Positions 35,687-50,325 of a DNA stretch of 64,000 bases are shown here, piece by piece. The notes beneath the pieces were generated by a model. That model did not search any database. It saw only the letters and a program-made list of their open reading frames with translations, and was not told where the DNA came from. The position numbers and the translations under genes were made by a program. Each line of letters begins with the position of its first letter. Within the stretch, counting starts at the first letter, position 1. The DNA is taken from contig JAIWND010000057.1 of the NCBI GenBank assembly GCA_025330725.1, positions 1-64,000 on the forward strand, written 5' to 3'. Source of the DNA: Chlamydoabsidia padenii. Taxonomy: Eukaryota; Mucoromycota; Mucoromycetes; Mucorales; Cunninghamellaceae.

Positions 35687-35936
35687 GAAGCTAACGTCTC
35701 GTGGTAAGTAAAGGAGTAAGAAAGGAGGAAAGAAAAACAGATTGAAAACGTTCAGTCCTGGCTGTGACCGAGCTTAAAAAGCATAATGACAATTTAAGAA
35801 TCTCGCTGCGTGTCCGTGTAGGCGCTGGAAATTTTAAAGGGCAGTTGTCTGGAGATGAAAAATGTCATACATAAGCGTCCTCTTAAGAAAGAGTTTTTTA
35901 ACCCTCTGAGCTTACTTCACCTGTATTAATAAAGGA

Positions 35937-37457
35937 ATGGGCCAAACATTATCCGAACCAGTAACAAAAAAAAATTCTGGTGAAGGCAACGATAAAAGAG
36001 TCATGTTTGGCTTATCGTCTATGCAAGGATGGAGAATAAGTAAGTTGTATCGTCGTTTGATTCTCACTCTCTATGGGCGCCATTGTGAAGCAGATCAAGG
36101 AAACGGAAAATACCGAAAGAACTAATCTTCTTCTTCTTTTGACTTTTGTGCCATCTGTCAAGGTATGGAAGATAGCCATACTGCAATTCCTTGTTACAAT
36201 AATACAAACACAAGTTTTTTTGCTGTTTTTGATGGCCACGGTGGTAATTCGCAGAAGAGTTTGTTAACTTCACTTTCTAACTCTTCTTCTCTCTCCTTCT
36301 CAAAAGGTGACTCGGTCGCAAAGTACTGTGGCAAACATCTTCATGAACGTATATTTCATTCACAACCTTTCAAAGACCAAAGATATCGCGACGCTTTACG
36401 GTGGGGAAACCTAGTAATAGATGAAGACCTACGTCAAGGTAACAAATTAATTTATACTTTTTAAAAATAATATATATATATATTCTGAACAGTTCTCTTC
36501 CCCCTCCTAAAGATCCGTCATTACGTGAGGACACGGCAGGATGTACAGCAGTGGCAGCTTTATTGACTAAAGATAATGTACTTTATGTAGTAAGTAAAAA
36601 TTACAAGCTTTAGCTAGAAAAATGATCCTAATTCATTTAATAACGTTATGTAGAGCAATGCGGGTGATTCTAGGGCGGTGATCAGTACGAGAAATGGTAG
36701 AGCTATTCCACTATCAAAAGATCATAAACCAAATGACCCGCTTGAAACGGCGCGGATTAAAAATGCTGGCGGTTATGTGGAATTTAAGCGCGTTAATGGT
36801 AACCAAAAGAGAGATTAATTTCAAGGTTAAGTAAAAGACAACTAACAAAAGGTGATGTTATAGGCAGCCTGGCACTTTCACGAGCCATTGGTGATTTTGG
36901 ATTCAAAACTAATACCCAGCTTTCTCCCGAAAAGCAAGCCGTTACTGGTAAGTATCCCCAAGAGAAAAGTAAAATAGTGAAAGAAAACTTACCTTCTTTA
37001 CTCTTCAGCCGATCCCGATATCACTGAGCATGAACTTACTGATTTGGATGAGTTTGTAGTTCTGGCATGTGACGGAATTTGGGATTGTTTGAAAAATCAA
37101 GAAGCTATTGATTATATCCGTCATGCACTGACGTTAAAAAAGTCATTAAAACTTATCTGCGAAGAAATAATGGACTTTTGTTTAGCAGAAAGTGGGGACA
37201 TGACTGGAATCGGATGTGATAATATGACAATCATCATCGTGGCCTTTTTACGTAAGAAGACTGTAAGTCAGTGGTATGAATGGATGGCAGCAAAACAAGT
37301 GGCTGATCCTCCGAAACGTCGTATTCCAAAATTACCTCCCAATGTACTGAAAACACGACAACAAGATGTATTGCCATCAAATAGTAGTAATAATATCGAT
37401 GTAAACTCTCCGTCTATCAGCACTGCCAACAACTCTACTACTTTATATAAAAAATAA
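35937..37457 (+). CDS. Protein phosphatase 2C (PPM family, Ptc2/Ptc3-like)
   Basis: Seven exons (35937-36039, 36163-36243, 36307-36438, 36513-36589, 36654-36798, 36864-36947, 37009-37457) give 356 residues. The metal-dependent phosphatase motifs are complete: [64 protein letters not shown] and [10 protein letters not shown]. The N-terminus MGQTLSEP starts with Gly after Met, so N-myristoylation is conceivable. The enzyme removes phosphate from Ser/Thr using Mn/Mg; yeast relatives down-regulate MAP-kinase and checkpoint signalling. The C-terminal 60 residues are low-complexity (Asn/Ser-rich). The start is the first ATG in the open frame. Confidence 0.94.
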
Positions 37458-37559
37458 AAATCAACCCGTACGCATCCAACATTCTATGGTAATTAAATCA
37501 ATCATCTCACACACACATCAAACTTGTCTCTTTATTATATTAGAGATTCAAATTAAAAA

Positions 37560-39308
37560 TTATGCTTTGACTTGTCCAGTAAATATTGGCACCATGAATT
37601 TTGCACGCAAACCTTTTCGAATATAAACATCCTTGACGAGTGCACGAAGAGCTGGCGTAGTTGGAGCTATATGAAAACAGTAAAAAGTTGGTTAATTGCG
37701 AACAAGTTCATACATACTCAAGTTTCCACTTACCTGTATCACATAAGATTTTCAAAATACGAAGAATCAGTGTTTCACTGCCGGGTTGATAGTCTTTAAC
37801 CAAATTGACAAGCGTATCTGAGCTTACACCAATGGATGTGATAAGATTATATATGTGTTGACGAATATAACGTTGAATAGGTTGCTTGGCTTGAGTGTAA
37901 ATAGGAAATAATCTAAATCGAGTGAGTAAGAATAAGTTTTATGTAAGCAGATGGCGTCTCATCAGCTTCTTCTATGAACCAAATACTTACTCTTCCAACA
38001 AATCATGTTTTTTGGTGCACACGGCAAAGAATAAATCAAGATGTCGGATAACATCTGGTTCTTCCCATTCTAAAATCTCTTTTTCTTCTTTCGGATCACC
38101 TTCCACCTGATCAATTAGCATTTCTTCTCTAGTTCCCAGAGATGTTGGAGGTCGAGATAATAATAATCGGACTGTATCAACAGCATGGTGTTCAACTTGT
38201 TTCGAGATTGTAGAATGGAAAGGTATCCATCTTTTGACAGCAGCAATAGCTGTCGACCTATTTTTTATATCAGGGTCTGTGCATAAATCAAGCAAGATCT
38301 CCAAACATCTTGCCCGAACAGGTGGGCGCTGGGTCGCCAGGTCACGAATCGTAGCCACACACATCACAAATCGATTAATTGTTGATTGTTGTTGTCGCAT
38401 CATCAAATGTAATTTATCAATCACATCATTATTCAAAGCAGGTGCAGCCAATAGAACCTTGGCTAACGTCTTGTCTTTTGGATTTGTTAATGAGGTCGAT
38501 ACGCTACCGTCGATCAAACGCTCAAGCCAATCATAATATGTTTGTTGTGTTATTCGTCGTCTTTCTTTCACGGGAGAAGAAGAGAATCGGCGGGTGAGTT
38601 GCATATCGTAATACCGTTCTTCATGTAACCATGTCAAGGCAAGATCATATCTATTCCCCATTGAAATGTTGATTAGTTGATTGGTATGAGAAACTATCTT
38701 TTTTTGACTTTTGACTTTACATACCTGTTTGGGAAATCTTCCAATATGTAGTTTAATAATCGTTCCTTCATTTCTTTGTGCTCGTCAATGTAATCAATCG
38801 AGAGAGATATTTTACTGTCACAACCATCATCATCATCTCCCGTGTCACAATTCCTAATAGATGTACCAAATGTAAACACTTTAGATATAAGTGCAGCCCA
38901 GAATATTTTTGTGGTTGAATCCCAAGTGAGAAGTCGTGATGATGATGATAAAGTCATAGATGTACTTGCTCCATGTTTACCGGTATTGTTAGTAATGGCA
39001 GGTGAAGAGGAGGAACCCTTTACCCCCTGAGCGAAATAATTGGCGGTAAGTAGACGTTGCATCGACATGGATAAGAGTTTCAATTGTTGATCCTCAGGCA
39101 CAGGCTGAAGATCGGCTAAATTATAAGGTTGCATTTTGAATGATTGACTAGCACGTTCTTCAGTACTGGCTAAAGGTAATCGCATCCCAGAAGAACTTGC
39201 CATAGCATTGCTTAGCTTGAGTTCAGTATTAGAAATAGCTGAAGGTTCCTTTTTAATCACGATTGGTGACGAAGGTACATTCCTCTTGGTGAATGATGAT
39301 GGTGATGG

Positions 39309-39371
<63 letters not shown>

Positions 39372-40815
39372 CGATGATGATGATGACGATGGTGACTTGC
39401 ACTGTTGCTTGATATGAGTCTGAGTTTGGAGAAAAATTGTATCATTAAGCTATATATACATTGAAAGAGAGTTAGATAACACTTTCATGAACATCATGTA
39501 TTTACGTACCATTTTAAATCGATCGTTCAAAATCTCCAGAGACACATTTTGTAAAATAGCCAAGCAAAGATCCACTGCTACATTCAATGGTAGAGTTGTG
39601 ATGTCTAAACTGGGAGTCACACTATGATGATGATGGTCTGTTGTTTGCGAAGAAGCAGATGTTCGAGCTTTTTTATTGTCGCTACGTTCAGAGCTTGATT
39701 CTGGCACCTGGCTACGTTTCCGCCTTGTTTCATCATGACGATGATCTGAATTGTTGTTGTTGTTGTTATTACTACTTCGAGAGGAGCGTGATTGGATAGC
39801 ACTTGGATTACCACCAATGGCAGTATAAGCACCAACCAATTCTGATCTATAGACTGATAAACGACTAGTCCTAAAGTACATATACGTAATGATTAAAGAC
39901 CTTGAGGGAACAAAAATGTATTCTACCTTACCTAATCATTGCTACAAAAGCTAATTTAATGGATTTCTCAATATTCCTGAGATCAGTGGGTGCCATATGT
40001 CTTGGTTTGCTTTTACACCAAGCTACAAGTGCGCCAATAACAGCCCTTGTAAATTGAGGCCGTCTTTTGACAAGTTGAGTCACAGAATTGATAATAGCCG
40101 TAATAACTGTACTGTTTCTTCTCAAAGAAAAAAAAAGGAAAGAAGCATAATAAGGCTGCCGCGTTTGGGTGTCTCAAAGTCAACTTTTTCCTTTACTTAC
40201 TCGTTCTTATCACTGAGACGATCCAGTACAACTTCTAATAATGCCATCCCTTCCTTTTCGAGTTTAGGGACATTCAGCAGTCGGTGGCCAGGCCTAACAA
40301 GATTTAGAGAGAAAATATCCTATTCATCACACAAAGAAAGACGTGAGATGTGCGTTTTTATTTTTATTTTATTTTTTACTTTGGATTCTTCTGTTTTTTT
40401 CTCTTTTTTGGACTGTAGTAGAATCAATAGTTGAAGACATTTGAAAGCATAGATCCGCACACCAGTATTATTGTGATCAATCCAGGAATTTAAGAGTTTG
40501 TTTAATAGGTCTCCAGTATTTGCCCACATCTGTGTTTCCGTTTCATTTTTACATCTACAACACATAATGAATAAGATTAGTATACTACTTCAAGTCGTTT
40601 CATTCTAGTGAATACATTGTCAAAAAAACAGGCGGTAAAACAATAGTGAAGGCTCGAATAACACTCTTCAGCAAAACAATGTTACCGCAAGTAGAGTCTT
40701 TAATTATTTGAACCAATGCGTTCAAGAACCCATTGGTAGCATAAGAAAACGCAAGTTGTGGATGCTCAATAATCTGTCGATCAAACTCGACCAACTGATC
40801 TTGGTAATCGTTCAT
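37560..40815 (-). CDS. PTA1: Symplekin/Pta1, mRNA 3'-end processing scaffold
   Basis: Nine exons (40815-40616, 40554-40380, 40319-40201, 40120-39932, 39870-39510, 39449-38725, 38650-37991, 37912-37734, 37666-37560) sum to 2,715 nt, 904 residues. The N-terminal half is HEAT-like (LLKSVIRAFTIVLPPVF, VRIYAFKCLQLLILL, DIFSLNLVRPGHRLLNV). A disordered region with Asn, Ser and acidic runs follows, including a Ser tract encoded by a 100-bp trinucleotide repeat. The C-terminal half shows the symplekin blocks LLNYILEDFPNRYDLALTWLHEE and, at the end, LVKDVYIRKGLRAKFMVPIF. The protein scaffolds cleavage/polyadenylation and histone pre-mRNA complexes. The N-terminus is the least certain: an upstream exon with ATG near 40906 cannot be excluded. 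Confidence 0.85.
39293..39393. repeat. GAT trinucleotide microsatellite inside the symplekin coding region
   Basis: About 30 GAT units with a few GGT/GAC interruptions. In the minus-strand gene frame they read mostly as TCA/TCG (Ser) with a few CCA (Pro), so the tract adds a poly-Ser linker without shifting the frame. Confidence 0.85.
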
Positions 40816-41069
40816 GAATATAGCTAATCAAGTGTTGAAAGAAGAAAATATGATAGGGAAAGCAGGCTTGTGTGAGTTTTATCAGCTCCGACGACGGAGT
40901 TGGTGACTCCATAGGGGAGCATTTTGTACAAATGGTGATTTTGCAGTCAAGCATCAGCAATGGGCTTTGCGAGCTATCTATTTGGGTTACGCAAAAACAC
41001 AAACTAAAAAACTAAAATTAGTTTGCGCTTTAAGCCCATTTTCCCTTTTTTCATTTTTTCTTGGTGACC

Positions 41070-44218
<3,149 letters not shown>

Positions 44219-44277
44219 ATGTGTATTCTTAATTAATTAATCAATAACATTAATGGGTCGTTGTTTATTTATCCATT

Positions 44278-45371
44278 CTAAAAAAGTTTGGAATAAATTA
44301 TGAAAATGATTAGCACAATAAGAATAAGTATAATGGCAGCTGTGATGATCTTGTTAGTTGCCATGCTGTAAAACAAAAAAGTTAGTATCTCATTTGAGGT
44401 TTTATTACTGGCTAAACTATATTTTACCGATAGGCCATAGTTTTAAGCGTGCGAGATGCCTTGTCAATATGAGTGTCCGCTTCTGCAAGCTACAAGGTAA
44501 ACAGCCGTATGCGATAGTAAGAAGGGTAAATGTTTATAAGCTTTCTGTAGATCAGGACCAATACCGTTTTCTTTCATCTTACAGTATCTCTTGCACGAGT
44601 CATAGTCTCCCTTTGCCCTTTCAAGATGGTTAAAATACTTGCACCGACGCTTTCAGTTTCCAATGCCATCCGATGACTTTGTTCCAGCCGGCGGCTAGAC
44701 TCACCCAAACGATCAATACCACTGAGCAGTTGTTGGCGTTGATCTAAAGACAATACATCTGTATTTTCTATTTGGTCCTGACTTTCCAAATCCCCAAAAA
44801 GTTCTTGACGGTGGTAGTTGGATTTGCTAGCAATTAATCGACGCTAAATGGGGACGGTCAATATATATATATATATATATATATGCAAAAGTTGATCAAT
44901 CCACCGAGGCACAAAAGTAAAGTGCAACTGAGCTTCTTACCAAGTCATTTTTCGCTTCTTCTTGTTCTGATTTATGTTGGCGCAACTGCGCTTGATAATG
45001 AGTGCGTTGAGGGACGCTGGAATTCATAATCTCCAAGTCCATCTGACCCAGCTATTGCACAAATAAAAGTTAGAGTTATGAGTACGACTCCATTTATGAA
45101 AGGCCACTTGACCGATACAATTTTACACATTGAAGCTTACAATTTCTTCGGCTTCATCCAGTTCTCTTTCAACAGCATTGACTAAATTTTTCCGCTCATC
45201 TATGAATCGTCGGATATAAAGAATTAGGTCACTATTTCAAGACCACAACTACTCTATACCTCCATATAAAACTGGTATCTGCTGGTCTATTTTATGCTGT
45301 ATTGATTGATGAAGGGTTTGGAAGTCTTGCTGGTAAGTATTGAAAAGCTCAAATCCTTTCATGGAAGTCAT
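44278..45371 (-). CDS. VTI1: v-SNARE Vti1 (Qb-SNARE)
   Basis: Six exons (45371-45260, 45199-45141, 45051-44941, 44843-44583, 44489-44428, 44365-44278) give 230 residues, the normal length for Vti1. The N-terminal Habc-type helices (MTSMKGFELFNTYQQDFQ; DERKNLVNAVERELDEAEEI; LGQMDLEIMNSS) are followed by the SNARE helix, with the zero-layer Gln in ILTILKGQRETM and the continuation LAEADTHIDKASRTLKTMAYR. A single C-terminal membrane anchor (IITAAIILILIVLIIFIIY) completes the protein. Vti1 acts in Golgi-to-endosome, vacuolar and homotypic fusion. It works in the same pathway as the Vps11 encoded 7.6 kb further right, though linkage is likely coincidental. Confidence 0.93.
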
Positions 45372-45767
45372 CTTGATAGACAAACTCAACCTTCATTGCG
45401 CCGCTAACAAAAAAAAAAAAAAAAAAAAATCGGGGATAGAAAAGTGCTACACAACAATTTCAAATAAGGCAATTATATTGGTCCACGACAAAATAGTACT
45501 ACGCAGATAATGCAGGGATTTTGCAAATGATGGTTAATCAGAAACATCAACCGGAACAGCTACACTCTTTACTGATATATCAGAGGTATAGGAGGGTACT
45601 TTTTTTTAAAAATAAATTTAGTTTTTTTAAATTTGACTCATATTCGCGAAGGGATGAGGCATGGATGAAACGGAGTATAACTGAAAGAAGGGAAAGTACT
45701 AATATAGGGTGATAAAGTGGTATACATAAAAAGAGGAAGAAAAAAGAGAAATAAAAATAGGCAACTA
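45372..45767. other. Intergenic region between Vti1 start and the LINE 3' end
   Basis: Contains an A20 run near 45,410-45,430, close to the Vti1 start. On the LINE side the sequence is A/G-rich but shows no clean poly(A) tail or target duplication. Confidence 0.4.
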
Positions 45768-48600
45768 CTATTCTAGAGTGGACGAAGGAGGGGATAAAAG
45801 AACACTAATCTGAGAGATTATAATGCGAATAATTGTCGAGTTACAAATAAGTTGTTGGTCGAATACATAATTCCAATAGTTCCACCAAATGAACCATTGA
45901 ATGGTGGGCAAGATTGTATAGAAGCGCTTGCGACCAAGGATGGAAAAAGGAGGCGAAAAAAGTTGTAAGGATTGAAGGACGTCGGATTGTGTAAAGGAGA
46001 GGACAAGGTAATAGACGCCTAATGCATGTTCCCATATTTCCCATCTTACCGAGCAGCCAACAAGGAGATGGTCCCAATTTTCAACTTCATCACAAAGAAG
46101 ACATTTTGGCGTATCAATATGACCCATTTGATGAATTAGCAGTCTTGTTGGGAGTTTTTTGATCACGAGACGATACCACATACTTCTGGCCAGGAACAAC
46201 ATGGACGATTTCCAAAAATTAGAAAGACAGGAAGGTTCAAGAGAGAGTTTGGGTTCATAACCAGTTTGGCGATACCGGTTGGAGTTATATTCACGCAATT
46301 GGTTTGCTAAATTGATCTGACACAGGAAAGATCCATCTGGGGTTGTGCTTGGTTCAATGGAAGGTGCTTGAAGAATATGAGGCCAAAGGTGAGAAGCAAG
46401 TTTGACCGTTTTTCTTTCCAAGATATCCTTGTATAGTTGTTTGTGTAGGCGTTGGTATTGGTGGTATTCCCTTTCCACTGTAAGTCTTAAACGATTGAGA
46501 ATAGTATCGAATATGAAAAAGGTGGAAGCTAGTAGATTTTGTCTGGTTACCCAATGGTTTTCTGGATAGATTGAAAACATATACTTGAGTGAAAGATTCA
46601 GCAATACGTCGGTGGAATGTGCTGGTGGCCTATATCAAAGTCAAAGTGATCATATGCTTCATGAATATTAAAAAGCACCGATGGTCTTGAGTACCAAGGA
46701 CCTCTGCGAGTTTTAGGATATAAAAAGGAAGTAAAAGGAAGGCAGGATCACCAGAAAGAAGAACCAAGTGATGAAGCAACATTCTTCTACAGAATCCATC
46801 AAGCTTGGAATCAAACAGAGACTGCAACCATTTCACTTGCATGACCCGGTGTTGGGATGTCGCCAGCAACATATCCATACGACCACTAGAAATCTTCAAA
46901 GAGAGTTGATCATAGGAAGCCTTTGGAATTTTCTTTTGCCAAATGAATTGATATGATATCTTGTTGACTTTGTTCAGAAATTCCTTGGTGGGGGCAAGCA
47001 GACGTAGAAAATACCAAATTTTGGAAAAAATCAATGTGTTCATAATCGTCGTACGACCACGGATGGACAGGTGGCGTTGGGAGTAAATATGAACTTGACT
47101 ATTGAGTTTTTCGAGATCTGGCTGTAGTTGATTCCTTTGCTGAATATTGTAGGGCATATAAAACCAAGATATCTAAAAGCATGTGATAATCTACTGGTGT
47201 GATAAAAGGTAATATCATGACGAGCAAGGACTTTGGTTCAATATTCTTCTTCAGTTCTTGTCAGTGAAAAGGCTTCTGTCTTGTTGGTATTAAATCGAGC
47301 ATTAGAAACTGAAGAGTAGTTATTCATATGAGTCCAAAGTCGGTCGAAATCGTGTTGATCCTTGATGATTACACAAACGTCAACCGCGTAAGCAATACAT
47401 TTGATAGGTTCAGGATGATAGTTGGAGACAGTGGGGTCGTCATGCATCGGTTGGAATCCTTGATACTGTTGGTCCTGTTAAATAGAGAACAGAAGGGGTT
47501 CAATAGTCAGATTGAAGAGTAAAGGTGATAGTGAATTCCCTTGACGCAGGCCACGTTCTTGAAGAACATCATCAGTAAAACACCCATTGATATTGATCTG
47601 AACAAGATTGTTGAAGAATAAGTGTCATATTCGTCAATACTCGTACTCCCCCAAACAATACAACATTAAAATCCCGCCTTCTCACATTTAAATACCCGCT
47701 TGCATGATCTTCTCCACACAGAAAGTATAACCTTTACTGTTGCACATCCATACCTTTATACTTTATAGAATCATATCAAAACAGTACACAACTAAAATTA
47801 TATAAACCTCATCATATTTTATTCAATAAAAAACATAACCTTTTATATCACTTACTTCGATATTCGACTTCTCCCCCCCCCAATTATTACAATAAGGAGC
47901 AAATACAGTCCACAAAGAGAGCAGGGAATCCAAAAGCAAGCATTGTTTTTCTGAGATATCCTGGGTGCACCCTATCATAAGCTTTTTCTCGATCTAATAA
48001 TAGTACAATAGCTTTCGCTTTTTGCTGCCTGGCTTGTTGTAGCATTAAATGTAGAATCATTCCATTTTCCCCCAATAAAGCGACCATTAATAAATCCAGT
48101 TTGCAAAGGATTGATCATTGTATTCATGATTTCAGAGAGTCATTGTGTAATCATCCTGGTAAATATTTTTCCATCGCAGTTAATGAGTGAAATTGGTCTC
48201 CAGTTTTTCAAATGATGTCAAATCGCCCTTTTTTGGTAGAAGCCGAACTCTAAAATCCTTCCATGATGACGAAAAAACGTTATGTTATAATGCATCGTTG
48301 TAAACATCGAGGAGTATTGGTTGTATGATGTTTAGTCGAAAGATAATCGCCAAAAACGGATAGCTAAGACCATCATCACCAGGGCTACTTTGTTTAGGAC
48401 ACAGAGAAACTTGCACCAGAAGATCAGTCATGTCAAACTTTTCCATCAGGCCATTTTGATCAGTTTCATTCAGTTGAGGGATATCTTGAATAGTGCTGTT
48501 TTTTTTTTGCATTCTGGGCAATAGTAATCGGTAAGAGTTTGTTCAAGAGCGATGATACCCTCTCTGGAAATGTTCCGGCTATTAACGTCGGGGTTTAATA
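45768..48600 (-). mobile_element. Non-LTR (LINE) retrotransposon relic, 3' part of ORF2
   Basis: Minus-strand fragments keep the order of a LINE reverse transcriptase: SSPGDDGLSYPFLAIIF (48.4 kb), KNWRPISLINCDGKIF (48.2 kb), LLDREKAYDRVHPGYL (48.0 kb), RGLRQGNSLSPLLFNL (47.55 kb), the catalytic box as AYAVDV in place of (Y/F)ADD (47.4 kb), a thumb-like region (47157-46630) and a C-terminal zinc-knuckle domain (MWYRLVIKKLPTRLL...CLLCDEVENWDHLLVGC) ending at 45768. Stops and frameshifts separate the pieces, the active-site Asp pair is damaged, and the endonuclease part is missing. A 269-bp solo LTR is inserted at 47623-47891. Confidence 0.88.
47623..47891. mobile_element. Solo LTR inserted in the LINE, with 5-bp target duplication
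   Basis: A 269-bp block starting TGTCATATTCG and ending AATTATTACA (TG...CA termini) interrupts the LINE reading frame exactly between two matching halves. ATAAG is duplicated on both sides (47618-47622 and 47892-47896). It contains a C-run and A/T-rich sequence and no coding capacity. This is the signature of an LTR retrotransposon reduced by LTR-LTR recombination. Confidence 0.88.
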
Positions 48601-49551
48601 CGTAATCCACGCTATTGAATGTTCAAATCCAACATGACGGAATTTGAAAAATAAAATTTATTCCTGACCCGCATGAATTTGACATACACAATACAATAAA
48701 ACAAGGTGGATGACAATATGACAATAGTGATTAAAAGATCCTTATTTACTAATTAATAATCAAAAAGGCTTATTTCTATAAGCTAAACTATACAATCCCA
48801 TACATCACCCCTTGGTTTGATCGTTCTATTCTTTACAAACATAACCCCCCCCCATTAGTGCTCTAATGTCTTCAATGGCACCAAGCAAAAGACCAAATTT
48901 CCTTCTTGTTGAGATAGTCACGGTCAAAATAAACTAGGGGGTCATTACAATCCCATGTTTCCATATCTGATTCGCACCATTCTTTCATATATACATAGGC
49001 CGAGTTAAGCATATCTTTATTATGAGCATTCAACATCTTTATCAGTTTCAAAAGAGTTTGATCACGATGGGTGGCAAGATTAGAGTTTAACCGACGGACA
49101 CCTGGTTGCACCTTGACCTTCTTGACAAGATTCTTCTTTAATTCTTCAAGACATGCCAGTGACACAGAAGAATACGAGCCGATTCCCCGTACACCGAGCG
49201 AATACATACCAGCTATGTCGGCATCAGATCATGAACTGTTGATGACTAAAATCCATAATCTTCATGCAGTCAATTCAGTCGGGTACTGGGTTTCAGCATT
49301 CGTAATCATCCATGCCAAAAGGTGCTCCTTTACCAAGTCGTTGCACTCTTGCAAACCAAAATATACAAATAGCATGACCTTTTCCTTGCATTTGTTGTGT
49401 GGATGTTGTTGATGCAGGTACCATGGGTTGAGTCCATAGACACAACACATGATCATATTATAGACACTTTTGTCAAATAGTAATGTTGTTTATTTATTGA
49501 TATGTATATATAAAAGAGGGGGGGGGGAGATATCTATCACTATCAACAATG
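48601..49551. other. Possible LTR-element remnant with unidentified ORFs
   Basis: Minus-strand frames at 49456-49262 and 49207-48872 (YSLGVRGIGSYSSVSLACLEE; ending EIWSFAWCH) read in one direction and are followed by a G9 run and TTATGTTTG, resembling a polypurine tract at the start of an LTR. No protein family was recognised, and no matching second LTR is visible. A G-rich run at 49,518-49,527 precedes the KxDL gene. Confidence 0.3.
48872..49456 (-). pseudogene. Unidentified ORF pair, probably a mobile-element gene fragment
   Basis: Two open stretches (49456-49262 and 49207-48872) separated by stops. The first reads MCCVYGLNPWYLHQQHPHNK and the second is a 111-residue helical, charged segment. 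I could not join them by a convincing intron or match either to a known family. Position between a LINE and a G-run suggests a relic. Confidence 0.3.
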
Positions 49552-50023
49552 TCAATCATCTTCAACCACTAAAGGAGGATGTGTTTCCAAAGCCCGTTTC
49601 ATTTCGTCAGGGTATTTTAGTTCCAGTTGTGCTTTGATTTTCCTATGCCAAATATAAAAAAGTGTGTGTGTACGTGATGATTGGTTTTCTTTCTTTTTAC
49701 CTTAGTTTAATAAACACACCATCCAGATCGATTTTAACTTGCCGTAATAGTTTGGTGTGTGATTCAAAGTGGCCATGGACTTGATCATAACGGGCTTTAC
49801 TAAAATTATTGAATGCAGTTAGATTCTCTTGACTGGAATGGTAAATGTCTCGACTTTATAAAAAATAAAAATAAAAATAAAAAGAGCTTAAATGAGAAAT
49901 TCATTGTGTGTGTTTGTTTTCTTTTGTAGGTTACCATTGATCTTGTGACTTTAGCATGGTGGTGACATCTTGTTGATTGTCCAATTGAGTTAAATGATGT
50001 GCAATAGTATGTGGCAAGTTCAT
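49552..50023 (-). CDS. KXD1: KxDL motif protein (KXD1, BORC/BLOC-1-related)
   Basis: Exons 50023-49935, 49853-49701 and 49642-49552 give 110 residues. The family core is clear: NLTAFNNFSKARYDQVHGHFESHTKLLRQVKIDLDGVFIKLR, with the K-x-D-L motif in VKIDL (motif quoted in pieces: KARYDQ, HTKLLRQ, KIDLDGVF). The rest is helical coiled coil. In animals KXD1 is a subunit of BORC, which positions lysosomes; in yeast Kxd1 belongs to the endosomal BLOC-1 complex. The first ATG fits the family's short N-terminus. Intron 1 is A/T-rich. Confidence 0.82.
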
Positions 50024-50325
50024 ATGGGATAAAAAAAAGGGAGGGGGGGGAAGATAGAGGGAGGGCGGATGTTAAAAATCAAGTCCCTCCTTTTGGGCCT
50101 AATCTTAACGGCACGAGCTTCCCGTTTCATCCGAAAAGAAGGCACAAGAACAAACTAAAAAATCTATTGTGGTGGATGACCTCTTTCTGTTGTTGTTGAA
50201 AATAACCAACAAAAGGGGCTGTTGTTGAGTAGTATGGGGTTATACCCTTCCTATAAAACCTTACATCTCATTTTTTTTAAATCTCAGACATTTTTTCGTT
50301 TCTCTTCCACTTTCTTCTTTAAATA

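Noticed and set aside
32576..35695. 9-bp target-site duplication around the second MULE
   Set aside because: The immediate flanks (AAAAAGGTT and GAAGCTAAC) do not match; I do not claim a duplication.
39257..39445. Minus-strand frame with about 30 consecutive His codons
   Set aside because: It is one of three readings of the GAT microsatellite. The symplekin exon uses a different frame (Ser/Pro) that joins in phase with its neighbours.
40294..40395. A GTCC donor to join two symplekin exons at about 40,401
   Set aside because: A normal GTAAAA donor at 40,379 with an acceptor GATGAATAG at 40,320 also fits the phase and adds a conserved segment (DIFSLNLV), so the odd donor is unnecessary.
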